A stretch of DNA of 64,000 nt from Hyphodiscus hymeniophilus (taxonomy: Eukaryota > Ascomycota > Leotiomycetes > Helotiales > Hyphodiscaceae). Both the position numbers and the translations under genes were made by a program. The stretch covers positions 1,302,001-1,366,000 of the forward strand of contig VNKQ01000007.1 of the NCBI GenBank assembly GCA_016508695.1, written 5' to 3'. The notes below the pieces were generated by a model. The model made no database searches. It was given only the letters and a program-made list of their open reading frames with translations, and was not told the origin of the DNA. Below, in pieces: positions 33,139-45,041 of the stretch. The first letter of the stretch is position 1; each line of letters starts with the position of its first letter.

Positions 33139-34758
33139 TCAATTAAAGTCTTCCACGGGCCCTTGGGCATCGTCTTTGTCGTCCGGCTCTGGAACGACTT
33201 CATCAGACAGTGAAACGTCCTGCATGTCGTCGTCAAGCAACGCAGGTGTTCGCGCCAGACTGACTCTATTGAGTACTTGTGTGACGGTTAGGCGCTGCTC
33301 CTTAGCGAAGTTATCGGGCGAGGACGAAGTAGGGTTTTGGTCCAGAGGGCTGATGATCGTTGGTCGGGAGCGTCGTGATTGGTAGAGTGGAACTCCTAAT
33401 CTAAGCCGCCGCCCTCTCAAGGATTCGTCTCTATGCCGCGCTTCCAGGTCGTCTGCATATTCCTCCGCGGTTATACCGGACGAGCCTGCCTCCGGCGACT
33501 CTTCCCAGGATTGCGTCTCGGCGGTATCATCAGGATTATATCGACGGCCGCTTCGTAAGCATGTGCCATAGGATACCATTTGCTGAGGTCCCGTACCCAG
33601 CCTATCTGCAATGAGGAGCATACGTTCGTCCCTGGCGTCCTTGACCTCACCAGGATACCTAATCTTATAGATGCCTTTCTCCTGGTAGTACGCTGCGGGT
33701 ATAACGAGTCCTATACGTAGGAGCAGATCGACAATGGTGAATTGAGTCTCGGCGAGTACCGGCTCCACGGTAGCTCCATTCTCATCATCGAACCTTTCAA
33801 GCGCGACGATGGAGAAAAGATTCTTGAGAGCTTGTATTTCCCTATCGACGACGAACTCCATTATGCCGACCACGGTCCGGACCCACTGCTGGATCTCCTC
33901 TCCATCGAGACTCCCAGCATGCTGCCGAAACTCCACCGTCAGCTTGATCCCCGGGATCTCGCCACCCCGCTGGGACTGCACCAGCCCGTCGAATCGATAT
34001 GCAGTCCGGCTACCCCTAGAGAGCCCGTCGGGCAGGCAAGCGTAGAACAGCTCGGCCCAGTCCGAACATTTCAGGAAATAAGCGACGCCTTCCAGAGGTC
34101 TTGGGCGTCGGCCCTGAAGTTCGAGGTGGGAGATCGAATATGCGGAGCTGTATCGAAGGGAGGCCGCCCAATTAGTGTCGAAGCGGTGTGGCGGATGCAG
34201 CGAGTTGATCTGGGGCTCGAAAGCCCACAGGAAAGCCAACAGTCGCTTCATCGTGTCGAGGGAGAAAGACTCCTTCCCATTTCCTACGTGCACGTGTAAG
34301 CCCGTCGTCTCGTTCAGCGCAAGCACATACGTGGAAGTCAGCAACCCCATGACATAGCCCACCTCCTTGAGGGCCTCGGCGTTGAAGAAGAAGGCCGGCG
34401 AGCGGATCTCAATGCCCTGGGCCCCATAGCCGTCTTTCGCCCGGGGCCCGTGGATACTCACGTCGTCGCCCACGTCCCACTGCTCGAAGGTCGCGGGCAC
34501 GTACTCGTGCTTGTAGGCGTCGACTGCTCTGTAGTTGCGCGTGGGCTTCACCTGAAGACCGTGGGCTGCGAGGGTGAGGCGGACGTCGTGCGCGACGCCG
34601 TCGAAGGTCACCGTGTTGGGATAATCCTGGTCCTCGAGAGGCGCGTGGGGGAAGTGTGCCCTGCGGGTCTCGGCGGGGTTGGGGTGCTTCTCGCCTGGCT
34701 TGAGAGTTGCAAAGGAGACTTCGACCTCGATGCCGAAGGAGAGGGTCGATCGAGGCAT
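33139..34758 (-). CDS. Amidoligase-family protein
   Basis: A single exon of 539 residues resembling the amidoligase family (PF12224), which has a glutamine-synthetase-like fold and is thought to form amide bonds between a carboxylate and an amine using ATP. Matching features are FGIEVEVSF (residues 8-16), IEIRSPAF (116-123), TTGLHVHVGNG (151-161) with the paired histidines, and VEFRQHAGSLDGEEI (275-289) with the conserved Glu, Arg and His. The last 120 residues are low-complexity and charged, without family resemblance. The substrate in fungi is unknown. The 5' half is noticeably richer in G+C than flanking DNA, which could hint at a different history. Intronless, with clear ATG at 34756-34758. 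The family call rests on motif pattern. Confidence 0.82.
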   Translation of the reverse strand: MPRSTLSFGIEVEVSFATLKPGEKHPNPAETRRAHFPHAPLEDQDYPNTVTFDGVAHDVRLTLAAHGLQVKPTRNYRAVDAYKHEYVPATFEQWDVGDDVSIHGPRAKDGYGAQGIEIRSPAFFFNAEALKEVGYVMGLLTSTYVLALNETTGLHVHVGNGKESFSLDTMKRLLAFLWAFEPQINSLHPPHRFDTNWAASLRYSSAYSISHLELQGRRPRPLEGVAYFLKCSDWAELFYACLPDGLSRGSRTAYRFDGLVQSQRGGEIPGIKLTVEFRQHAGSLDGEEIQQWVRTVVGIMEFVVDREIQALKNLFSIVALERFDDENGATVEPVLAETQFTIVDLLLRIGLVIPAAYYQEKGIYKIRYPGEVKDARDERMLLIADRLGTGPQQMVSYGTCLRSGRRYNPDDTAETQSWEESPEAGSSGITAEEYADDLEARHRDESLRGRRLRLGVPLYQSRRSRPTIISPLDQNPTSSSPDNFAKEQRLTVTQVLNRVSLARTPALLDDDMQDVSLSDEVVPEPDDKDDAQGPVEDFN

Positions 34759-36051
34759 GGTTTGCGCCTGTGATGGGAGCGTAGAACGGATGTTGGTGAT
34801 GGGTGATAGAGGTTGGAGACTGTGCTATTGAAGACTGTGTTGCGTGCTTTCTGAATCAGGTGAATCTAGGGCAAACGAAGTGAAAGCTCGCAATCCGCCA
34901 AGTACTGTCTGGCACGATGAGAGGAGGGGGAAGGAGGGATAGGGAAGGGTAATTTCGATCATTCTGGCTGATGTTGTTCTGGTGGATGTGTTGTTCATCA
35001 TCTACACTGGTAAGAGGTGACCTTTGTTCTGACAATGCATTGTTTGTTGAAGAGAAGTCTCTTTGTGTTTAGAGGGTTGTGGTTGGATTGTACAAAGCCA
35101 TTGCACTTCTTTGTTTCCAAGATGCTGTCAGTAACCTATGAACATTCCTCCTTCTCATTTTCGATTCTCTGGCCATTGACGAGGTTGGTGACCACGTTTT
35201 AGAAGGACTTCAGACTGGAGATCGACGAGACGTGCGAGCCTTTTACAACCCCTTATCGTCTCCAACGCCTCTTTACCAGAACCCAATCATACGCTCGAGA
35301 ATAGTAGTTGGTGTCGGAAGCCCTCTTCGTTCTCAGCCTGCAACAGTATTGGCAAGTGTTTCATATTCAGAACAGTGAAGTTGAATACTTACAGCGATGC
35401 TGGAGGCTTTGACGAGCTTGCCATCAGATACGGCTCGAATGTGATTCGAATGTAACGAGGTGTACAAGTCATGCAGACAGAGCTGGATTCGCGACAAGCG
35501 ACCAGTAATGATAGACTTCCGCTTTGTGATAGTGCTGTAGTTGAGCCAGCAATGAAGAAGATTCATCTCCTATCTCGAAACCAATTTTTTTTTTCAGACT
35601 TAAATGGTCGTACCAAGTCGGACATGATGTTGGACGACATTGAAAGCGTTAATTTTGACGTTTTGGAAAGTGACGGTGCGATTCGATGAGCTTGCAAACC
35701 GGCCGTTTTGCCCGGATATCTCAAGTGTGCGCCTGGTTGGTTCTCCTGTCAAGTAAGAAAGCACAATGACCCACGGAAGGTTAATGATGCCGAGAGACGT
35801 TATAGTTGTTTGTTCTGAGAAAGAAGCGGAGGTGGCGTGAGCCAACAAGGCTCTCTCGCATGATCATTTGAAGCAATAGGCATACTAGTTCCGCCCATCT
35901 CGATTTCGTTCCGTGCCCGAGTTACATGGGGCCTTTCTTGAGTGAGATTTGTTGCGAAAAGCTTCAGCGATTGTCCACCATCATCTTATCTCATCCCCAT
36001 CGCCAATTTGGGAAGTTACTACTCTGATATAGGCCCGCAACTCAGATAGTG

Positions 36052-36069
36052 GTAGTAGTAGTAGTAGTA
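36052..36069. repeat. (GTA)6 microsatellite
   Basis: Six perfect GTA triplets in a non-coding stretch, preceded by a related TAGTG sequence. Confidence 0.85.
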
Positions 36070-36563
36070 GGAAAAAATAGGGACTCTTTTGGAGGACGAA
36101 ACATTCAAAGAGCCAGCGCCTGCGAAGTTAAACGTCGGACTTGTTTGAAGTAGTCTGATACGTTTCGGGATTGTATACGAGAGTGGATATGTCAATTTCA
36201 GGAGAGACTAACATACAAGCAAATATACAGGATCATAAACACTAGAGAGTCGCAACTGCTCATATCGCATACCATTTTCAGCAACAATGTTTACTTGTCG
36301 ATTCTTCAGTACTTGCTAAGCTTCTCGCCTTGCATGATAGTTTAGGAAGTAGCTCAATGAAATGACAAGTCACCAGACTATTATCTCTGACTTTCTTTGT
36401 CTGCATGTTTTATTGTTACAGGAAGTGCTTTGTGAGGTGAGAGCAAGCATCGTTCTGGAACTTTGTCGGCTTTGAGGCCCGTCTGGGCTGCCTCCACTCG
36501 GAACAAACCCGAGGGTATGAAACCTGATCCTGTGGGCACATCGAGCTTGTTTTGGTCAACCGA

Positions 36564-36848
36564 CTAGTTGCCTAGAAACACAAGTCTGTCCTCAACACTA
36601 AGGGCTACAAGGCAGACTGGCAACGAGTCTGATACTGTAGAGAAAATGGGGCGCGACTCTAACATATGATCAGCTTTGACGAACGATTGGATGAGAATCT
36701 GAGAGATCTGATCCTTTATTTTGAAGAGGGTCACGAGGAGTATAACAAGGCCAGGGCTACCTGAGTCCAACTTTTGAAGCAGCCAATAGATCATTCCTGT
36801 GTGTGGATCAAAACCAAGTTCATCGTATAGTTTCACAAGATTCTGCAT
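36564..36848 (-). CDS. Possible small hypothetical protein, 94 residues
   Basis: An ATG-started open frame in the gene-poor region. It encodes a mildly hydrophobic protein (for example GLVILLVTLFKI and DSLPVCLVALSVEDRLVFLG) that resembles no family I know. It could equally be a chance frame or one exon of a spliced gene. It is listed because it is the longest ATG-started minus-strand frame between 35.9 and 38 kb. Low confidence. Confidence 0.15.
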   Translation of the reverse strand: MQNLVKLYDELGFDPHTGMIYWLLQKLDSGSPGLVILLVTLFKIKDQISQILIQSFVKADHMLESRPIFSTVSDSLPVCLVALSVEDRLVFLGN

Positions 36849-39800
36849 ACCTTAATGCTCTAGGAGTGTGTTTCGAATTGTCTTTCGCACGTGACAAACA
36901 TCCTCATCCTACATCAGGTCTCATTTCTGTGGCCTGGGAAACTATCCGATTCGTAAGAAGACACATGAACCTATGCACAGCGACGGGACGAAGCAGAAAC
37001 GAGTTTTAGCACGACGTTACACCAAAAAACGTGGTTTCCACTTCATGTAAGAAACCTTTTTGGATTCGCATGGCGGGGCATATCCTCGTATGGCAGTCAG
37101 CCGACTGAGCAGTGAGCAATCAGGTTTCAAAAGTTTCCAAATACTTGGACCGAAGAGAAATGCCGAAGGGTGTCCTTGGATGAGATACCGAAGCCGCAAG
37201 TCTTGAGATACCAGTTGATTTGGATGTCCAATAATGATGCAGGGCAGACGATTAGGGTGAGGGTGGGATGGCTTGGATACACCGGCGTCGGCCTGGGATG
37301 CAGAAGATCTCCCGTCTGCAGAATGACACCCGATGTCAGATGCAAGGAGGTTTTAGTTGCGGGTAGGTACTTCTTATCGTGGGGTAAAAGATCACCACCT
37401 CTCGCGCTCGAGACACCGATTCAACGAGGCAGCATTCGAAGTGATGATAGGATCATCGCCACTTCTCAGAACAAGGGTTCAGCATCCGTATGGCTGTAGC
37501 GAGCGCGAAGGTCTGAGCCTGATGTTATGCATGAAGAGGGTCCGCCTGGGCGCTTAGAAGTCTCTCTTTGGCAGTAAAGGGTTGCATTGCGCATTCTGGG
37601 ACAGGGAGTTGAGTGGTTGATATCAACCTCGACCAAATGAGCCAGTGCAGCACACCCTCAGGAATGGCATCGACAAGGTTGTCCATCCACAGAAAGACGC
37701 CAAAATGTCTCGAGTGGAAAGGGGGGTCACATGGCCTGTAATGCAGGGTGCGGCTCTGTCCGCTGGTGTGAGGATGGTGTATCTGAATTCTCTGGAAGGG
37801 CCTCTGGAAGAGTCATCTGTTCAGCCTTCTGGACTTTGTTACGAGCCAACCAAAGGCTAAGGGATCGTCCCGGTCTTAGATACTAGAGGATGTGCAAAAT
37901 GCATGAGGAGACTACTCGAGTATCTTTTATTGAGGGGCAACTTATTGGCCCCTTCTCGTCCAGTCAGATCTCGGCAACGTACCATCCGTCGGTTTATCAT
38001 ATCTCCTAATCGTGCTGCATAGCAGTACTTACAACCGTTTTCGATGATACTTTTCCTAGAACGGATCCTAGCTCAACCCTGAGATACCTTCACAGCCACG
38101 GCTTGGCAAGCCGCAAGAGTCGTCGATGGTGACTCCTCTCAGTCGACGCTGCTTGCGACAGGGGCCAGTCGAAACGCAGGAGCACAGATAAGTATTCCAC
38201 TGTAGTTTGGACAGATACTCGGTATACCAAAAGTTCATGGCTAGCTAAAATACAACTGGGGAGCTCGAGCTCGAGGGCTGTACACACTTGAAAGATTGCC
38301 GTCAAAAGTTTGTGCAAGGAGCGGCCCGGCTTATGGCTTGAGCTGCAGATCCAACAGTACAACGACGATGACGAGCGTTCGAGGCTATGGCTTAAAGGTC
38401 TCAGACTTTAACTAACATTTTCCGAGAAAACTGTTGAATCGTCCATAATGTCGATTTGTTGCCCAAACTGTCATTGACATGATAATTGACTTTCAGCTGC
38501 ATCAGCCACATTTTGACATTTCTTGAAAATCCGCTGGTGCTCTTTCCCCAGTAGCCAATCATATATGTCTTTGTGGAGTTGTAGATGTCGACCCCTCAAT
38601 CAATCTTCCCTCTTGCACTGTTTCAACCAATACGAGCGACTGAGAGCTTACTACCTTGTATTCCGTATTCGGCATGGCTCTCTCTTACCGCGCCCAGAGT
38701 CTGCAGACGACAGAAATCGATTACCCTCTGCGTCGAAGATAAATCAGCACTCAAAACCCTTCTGGTGCTTGCTCCTGGTGCTTTTCAATCATACCGGGAT
38801 ACTCGGCAGATCGATCTTTTTTTCTTCCTATGAGCTCCTTGGCACAGTGCTGACGGGTCAAGACCGTGAAGAGGAAGACTAGATGCTAACAAGCACCAAA
38901 GCAGCGCTGGAGAGGAAGCTGCCCCATTCGGGCAATCCAAGGCTCATACGCCACTAGAGCTGTACGTGCTGGGATGCTTGACCAGGCTGATCTCATTATC
39001 ATTCGGTCCAAGCCATTTCATCGGCCATTGAAGCCGTAGCATTTTATTGGAGAAGCGCCTCTGCATCATCGTCATTCTCCGTCGAATTGAGGAAGAGAGC
39101 TGTGCAATTTGCAGAACAATTGATCCGTCCCAGGAAGACGCCGAGAATAGATTGAGGCTGCATATAATCTCACAGGATCAACAGACTGCATCCAACATTC
39201 CAAGATACACAAGCCACTTCCAGGAAGACAGGAGAGGCGACTGACTAGCCTTTTCGGACCATATTGAATGTATATCCCTCAAACGCGCTTCTTGAACAGA
39301 CTCAGGAAGCGTCTTGTGCCGAAACACAAACTCCATTCCGGTCTTACACATGGCATTGCACATGCATATGATTCAAGCTTCAAGCGTGAAGAGTAACAGC
39401 GGCGCTTGTCTCGATATCGGATTTAATACAGGTCGAAGTCCCCTGCCGTGGCTCAAATCGGACATTCGGACCATTCGTCAGCACAGTCACATTTGAGTGC
39501 CATTCAGCCTACTGTGGCAACATCATCAGTCGAGGGCATCAGGTATTGATTATTATTAATAATTGTGTTATTGCCATTCTCCACGAGTCATATCCAAGGA
39601 CAATTCTTGCTCGATCGATGCGGTTCAAGTCGGTCGTCTGTTGAGCCAGTCCAGAAAAAGCAGGAGGCGAATGATTGATCGTCCATCTCGGATGTTGAGC
39701 CTATCCAAACAGGAATTTGCTCTTTCTCAACCTCCACTGACAAGATCCCCAACTGTACTCGACGCACGCCCTTTGTTCTCGTCTTGAAGCCGCAGCAAGC

Positions 39801-40900
39801 GGATCAGTCTGACTGGTGGGAGACTCGCTCCCCCTCCATAAACTCGACAATCGCGCATACATCGAATCCCCGAAGCTGAATTTGTTTGACCTGGAACGAA
39901 GTCGCAATCCCCTGGGCTGGCTGGACGACTACTGTTCTGTAGCTGATTGACGACCGATTCGCGAGGTCGACTCCGCATCGCCTCTATTACTGCTCTGCTG
40001 ATTGACTGGATCAACGCCCTCGGCCGCTGTTGGTCATCGCTTCTTTCCTTCGGTTTAGCGCATTGAATTATTGTATAGTCCCTTTCCCTTCGTATATCCT
40101 GGCTCGCCTGGTCGTCTCTCTGGAGTCTGTACGAGAGTACTGTGCAACTGTATCGTGTGTTCCGCCTGGTGTCTTCGCCTGTCGGTCCTTCACTCTCGTC
40201 CAAGGCTCCAAGCCCATGCGCAACCGCAAGCAGGGTTCCAGCAGAGGTCAAGACCAGCGCTTGTGGTTGAGCGGGAAGCGTTTCTTAAAGGAGCCTCGCT
40301 TCTTCTGCCTACCTCATCATCCCACTGGTTCGTCGTCGTGGGGCATTCTTCTCCAAATCGCAGACCTTGTGGACAAGAAGACCCAAGGAAACGGCCATTC
40401 GCAAGCTCGGGAGAATTACACCCTCGAATCTATATCATTGTCGTCGTTGTCACCGCCGTCGAATAAAAGTCGGCCTTGATTCCCCGGGCCACTCGCTCCA
40501 ATCACGATAGTATCGCATCCGTCGCAACTTGCCTGCCTCGATAAGGCCTCGCTTCCAGGTTACCCGCATACATACATACACTTACCTATCTGTCAGCGAA
40601 TGCTCATGCAGCTTCAGCCAGCCGTACATCTTCCACGCAAACGCGCTCTGCGGAAACGACACGTTTTTGCGTTGCAGAAGACTTCACGTCGCTGCATCGC
40701 GCCGATTTGGCGGCCACGTAAATGTATTCCGGCACGAACGGCGACGAAGGCACGATTAATCCTGGGGAACTGGCTTTGCCACCAGGTAAGTGGTCACCAG
40801 CAGAACTCCGAACAACGCGAGTTCGGTGCACGTCGCCGCAATCATTATGCGATCCGGCTAATGCATCTCGTTCAATGCGACAACAATTGCTGCGATAACA

Positions 40901-42936
40901 ATGCTGACTTTCGATCCGGGGACAGGACCTCTAATGAACTTGAACCCCGCCTCAACAATCACACCAGATACGAGCCCTCGAGGCATCAAGCGCAGTCGCT
41001 CTCCCGATGGTTACGGCGACCTGCCTGCGGGTGATGGTCTGGGAGATGATGGTAGGTCCTCCATTAATCCAGCAACGGCCATATCGCTTCATTCGCAATC
41101 GCGTGTAGCAATCGTAGCGATGTTACATGCGCGCGCTGCCGTCAGAAGATCTTATGCTAATGAAAATGTTTCATACTAGGTGACTCAAAGCCGAGAAAGC
41201 GCGGGCGACCGATGAAGGGAAAAGGTGTTGGAGGAGTTCCGGAGAGTCCCATTCAGTCATCAATGCCGCATCCATCACATATCGTACCCCCTCAAACTCC
41301 TCAGTCGCAATCAGCTCCTTTACCATCCCAGATAACTACTGTTACGCCTACACAATCCTCGCCACCGCCAAAGACAACCCCCAAGTCTGTCATCAAGGCA
41401 CTTCCTACAGTGAGAGATCATACCACGGACCAGTTAGGGCCAGAAGGAGATGAATATATTCCCAGAGAATATGATGAAGCGGGAGAAAAGAAGGTCACAT
41501 CGACAGGGCACTTGCTGGATGGCCGCGATTATAGATGTCGGACATTCTTTGTACCAAACAGAGGCGACAAGCTATTTATGCTGGCCACCGAATGTGCGAG
41601 GGTCCTAGGCTATCGGGATTCCTACTTGCTATTCAACAAAAACAGATCGTTATACAAAATCATTGCTACCCAAGCAGAGAAGGAAGACCTCATCCATCAA
41701 GAAATTCTACCATTTTCCTATCGATCACGGCAAATTGCGATCGTTACAGCCAAATCTATGTTTCGACAGTTTGGAAGCAGGGTCATCGTGAATGGACGAC
41801 GAGTGAGGGATGATTACTGGGAAGGAAAAGCTCGAAAGCAAGGATTCACTGAGGAAGATCTTGCAGGAGAGAAAAGACCTGGAGCCGCAAAAGCCAGAGA
41901 CGCAGCAGCAGCAGAAGCTAGTGCGAGCGCATCGTTGGCTTTGGGTCACCACGGGGACATTGTGTACAGCAACAGCCCATCACAATTTGGTGTACATCCA
42001 CAGCCTCAAACTGTTCAACCAGGGATGATAGGTGGACCTGGCAACGCAACGCAACTACCAATGATTACTCTTGCTCCAGATCAGCCCGAAATGCGTCTTA
42101 GAGATTACAGCAACATCCAACGGCCACGGCAGGAAATCACGGGTCCTCCGTATCTGGATCGAACTCAAGGAAGCCCAACGACCGAGCTCCTCACCCAGGC
42201 GCATCATGCTGCGGAGTACAACAAATCGATCAATCAGCAACGAAATCGGAGCAGTGAATATCTGCAAGGCCACTGGAGACAGCCTCATGATATTCCTCCG
42301 AATGCTCCGCAACAACCCACAGGTAGTAGTGACGGCCTACCTCCGACTCAGGCTTTGCAGTCGCCTCGTGTATCGCAAAGCAGCACTCAGCAATCGACGA
42401 TGTCTCAACAAACGCCACAGCACATGATGGCTGCGCAAGCATACTCGCAGGCTCCTCGCCAGCAGAACCCCATTGCGCAATCACCTGTTAGAGGTAGCCA
42501 TCAAGGCCCTATGAGGTCGGATCAAATGGGAGCGTCTGGTCTGGCTCTTGGTCAAGGAGGAGCTGGTTATGGGTATGCTCCGCAAAGCCAGATGTGGCCT
42601 CCATCTCAAGCTCAACCTTCTCCCCAACATGGCTTTCCGACCTATGCACCTCAAGGATCGCAACACTCGCCTCACATTCAGCAGTCACCTCACCAACCCC
42701 CTCCACAACTCCGCCACTCAGGAAGCAATCCACAAATGCAGGCTCTACAATATCCAGGCATGCAAGGAATGGGTCAGGGGTACCCTGCACCAGGCCGAGG
42801 GCTCTACCCAGACCAGAGCTCTCAGCAATTCATGCAAGCAACTACCTCTGGTCCACAACCAGGAGCGCAAGGCTGGGCACCACAACAATCACCGGGACCT
42901 AGCGGCTCTTGGAGCTGGTCGGGACAACCCCAATGA
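40901..42936 (+). CDS. RSC7/SWP82-family chromatin remodelling complex subunit
   Basis: Subunit of RSC or SWI/SNF chromatin remodellers (CRC_subunit family). Exons 40901-41051 and 41180-42936 give 635 residues. The spliced junction creates an AT-hook-like basic stretch (KPRKRGRPMKGKG). The conserved domain spans about residues 110-230: GRDYRCRTFFVPNRGDKLFM, ATECARVLGYRDSYLLFNKN, LIHQEILPFSYRSRQIAIVT and FGSRVIVNGRRVRDDYWE. The C-terminal 350 residues are Gln/Pro/Ser-rich, as in many transcription regulators. The end at TGA (42934-42936, after SWSWSGQPQ) is natural. However, another frame stays open from 42548 to 43081 and carries an acidic tail, so a different last exon is possible. The start at 40901 is the first ATG; 40934 is an alternative. 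Confidence 0.9.
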
Positions 42937-43623
42937 CAGGATATTTCCTGCGAAAAAGACGATGATCATGTCTGACGAAGAGATGGATGACGAGTACATA
43001 AGCCCGTGGCTTGAGCATGATGTATCATCATATGGAGGACCGTCCCTCGATGGAGAAATGATGGAAGCGAGCAGCGGTTAATTCGTAATTTCAGCAAGTA
43101 TCTGGTTGCATCTGGCCAGGTAGAGGAGTTGGCGTCTTCGTTCATCGCCAGACTGAGGCAGTGTTTCCTTTGTCCAGCTGCTTCTTGTACAGTAGCTCAC
43201 AGCATCCGTACTTTCCTGTCTCTTTGCCATACCTGTCGTTAATTATTCCCCTTCCCTCCTGCTTTCCTTCAGCCTTTGCGCATTCATCAGTCTTTCTTCT
43301 CAGAGCTGGGCTTGGCTTCAAATTTTGTGTTTATCGGGACGGATTACTACGTTCTCACGTGTATTTGGATTGGCACATTGGGCATTCATGGTCTGCTGGA
43401 ATTGTTTCATCTGGGATTGGGATACATACGTCTGCTTGCATTTGTGCTGGCGGTTCGTTGGATGGAGTTTGGGTCAGACTATCAATCATGGTCGATTTTG
43501 CTGGGGCACAAGTAGGATTGAAATAATATTGCCGGTTTCTCTGATCATTTAGACTCTATTTTGACGCTGCACGACTATCGCTCCTATCTTCTAACCTGGT
43601 CAATCATTTCTTCTTCCCCTGCC
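42937..43623. other. Convergent intergenic region, RSC7-like / dehalogenase
   Basis: 687 bases. The first 145 continue an open frame with an acidic tail (see findings). The rest shows T/C-rich sequence consistent with 3' untranslated DNA. Confidence 0.4.
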
Positions 43624-44745
43624 TCATTCCAGTCCAGCGAAAGCAGCCTCAACTGCCTTGGCCATCTCCCCTAACGTCCCAAACTTCCACGTAAACGCCA
43701 CCTTCCCCTCCCCCTTCAACTCCGCACACTTCTCATCCTCCTTCTCGCGATCGATCCACGAAGCAGTCATCCCCATACTCTTCGCTGGCACCATATCAGC
43801 AAGCAACGCCTGCGCCGTATGCAGCACCTCTCCCTTCTCCACCCCAAACTCCCGCTTTACCCCCTTCAACAGATACTCAAAGTTCTTCAGGTCAGGCTTG
43901 TAGCTTCCGATCATCTCCGCCGTGTACACGGCATCGAACTCCACCCCCGCCAGCGGGCCCGACTGCGTCCGGGCGATGGTCTCGTTGTCGATATTGCTTA
44001 GCATCACTAGTTTGTAGTGCTTCTTCAGTACGCGGAGAGCGGCAACCGTGTCCGGGTGCGCGGGCCAGGTTCCGATTGAGGCGCCGAAGGCTTCGGCGTC
44101 CTTCCGGGTAGGTTCTGGGAGCTGGAGGAACGAGGCGAATTGGATGTAGGCTTGGGGGAGAAGCTCGCGGTAGAGGAGGGTGGGTTGTGTCTCTTGGAGG
44201 TGCCGCTCAAAGGTTCCGAATTTGGAGAGCGTATAGTCTCGATCGTTTATGCTAGAAGGATGAAAGGTTAGTAGTTCGTTGAATAAGGTGCCCCCAGGAT
44301 TAAAGAGTGATTGGGCTCTGGGGGACTTTGAGACTGAAAGAAGGGTCTAGGTAAAGATAGTTGAGGATGAGTTCGACTGACTTTTTTCGAGTTCTCGAAA
44401 TAGTTGATGAAGGGGGGTGGAATCATAAGGAAATAAAGGCTTACTAGGGGTTTGGGGTAGATAATTGGGTGAGGAGGGGTTGGAGACCAGCGAACATACC
44501 GCCTGGGTTTGAAAGAATCAGATAGGTAAATGAGAGGAGGAAGAAAGATTGTGTTTTTGTGTTGGGGATAATGTCAAGCTGGGCTATCTCCGAGATCTTT
44601 GACGGGTGGAGGTGAATATGAGGGATACAATCCAATGAAGGAATAAAGACACACCATGTTCATCGACGAGAGTAGAGTAGACATCGAAAGACAACAACTT
44701 GAAGTCAGTGAGTTTGGCTGGATCTTCTGGTCTGACTTTTCCCAT
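43624..44745 (-). CDS. Haloacid dehalogenase, type II
   Basis: HAD-superfamily hydrolase of the L-2-haloacid dehalogenase type. Exons leftwards 44655-44745, 44445-44502 and 43624-44251 give 258 residues. Motif I is LSFDVYSTLVDEHGG (nucleophile Asp), split by the first intron. Motif II is VMLSNIDNE (Ser), motif III KPDLKNF near YKPD (Lys) and motif IV LADMVPAKSMGM (Asp). The helical cap lies between motifs I and II (LSKFGTFERHLQETQPTLLYREL). Fungal members may act on other small phosphorylated or halogenated acids, so the substrate is unsure. Introns of 152 and 193 nt are longer than average here, but junctions preserve conserved sequence. Confidence 0.92.
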
Positions 44746-45041
44746 CTTGGTAAACGGCTAGAGTACTTGATGAAGATAGTAAGAGAAGTCTGATAAGTAT
44801 TGGGCAAAGTTGAAACAGTTTAGTTGGAAAGATTTCACCGAGACTTCTCGAAGTTCAAAGCTTTTATAGCTTTTGATATCTCTAGTGTCAAGTCGTCACT
44901 CAGCGCGAGGGCGTGGTAGTTGTATGATGCAGGGGTGTCAGCTTAAGGGCGCCGTAGGGCGCCACCGAAATAAAGATGGGATCGCCTAGGATCAACGTTT
45001 ATCTTATTGGTACGCTATCTGTCCAATTGACCCTCGGTTCC

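Larger units (their letters stand above)
34759..40900. other. Gene-poor region of about 6.1 kb
   Basis: No gene I can support with confidence. Scattered open frames of 60-130 codons occur on both strands, mostly without sensible splice sites or family resemblance. Base composition is close to that of the surroundings, with no strong AT bias as expected of heavy repeat-induced mutation. No long direct or inverted repeats and no transposase or reverse transcriptase motifs are visible. A short (GTA)6 run is at 36052. The last part (about 39.7-40.9 kb) is pyrimidine-rich and probably the promoter and long leader of the RSC7-like gene. Confidence 0.4.

Noticed and set aside
37170..37499. Plus-strand frame of 109 codons in the gene-poor region
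   Set aside because: It starts at GTG, has no splice signals and resembles no family.
34759..40900. Possible transposon remnant or RIP-mutated repeat
   Set aside because: No terminal repeats, no transposase or reverse transcriptase motifs, and no clear AT/TpA bias on reading.
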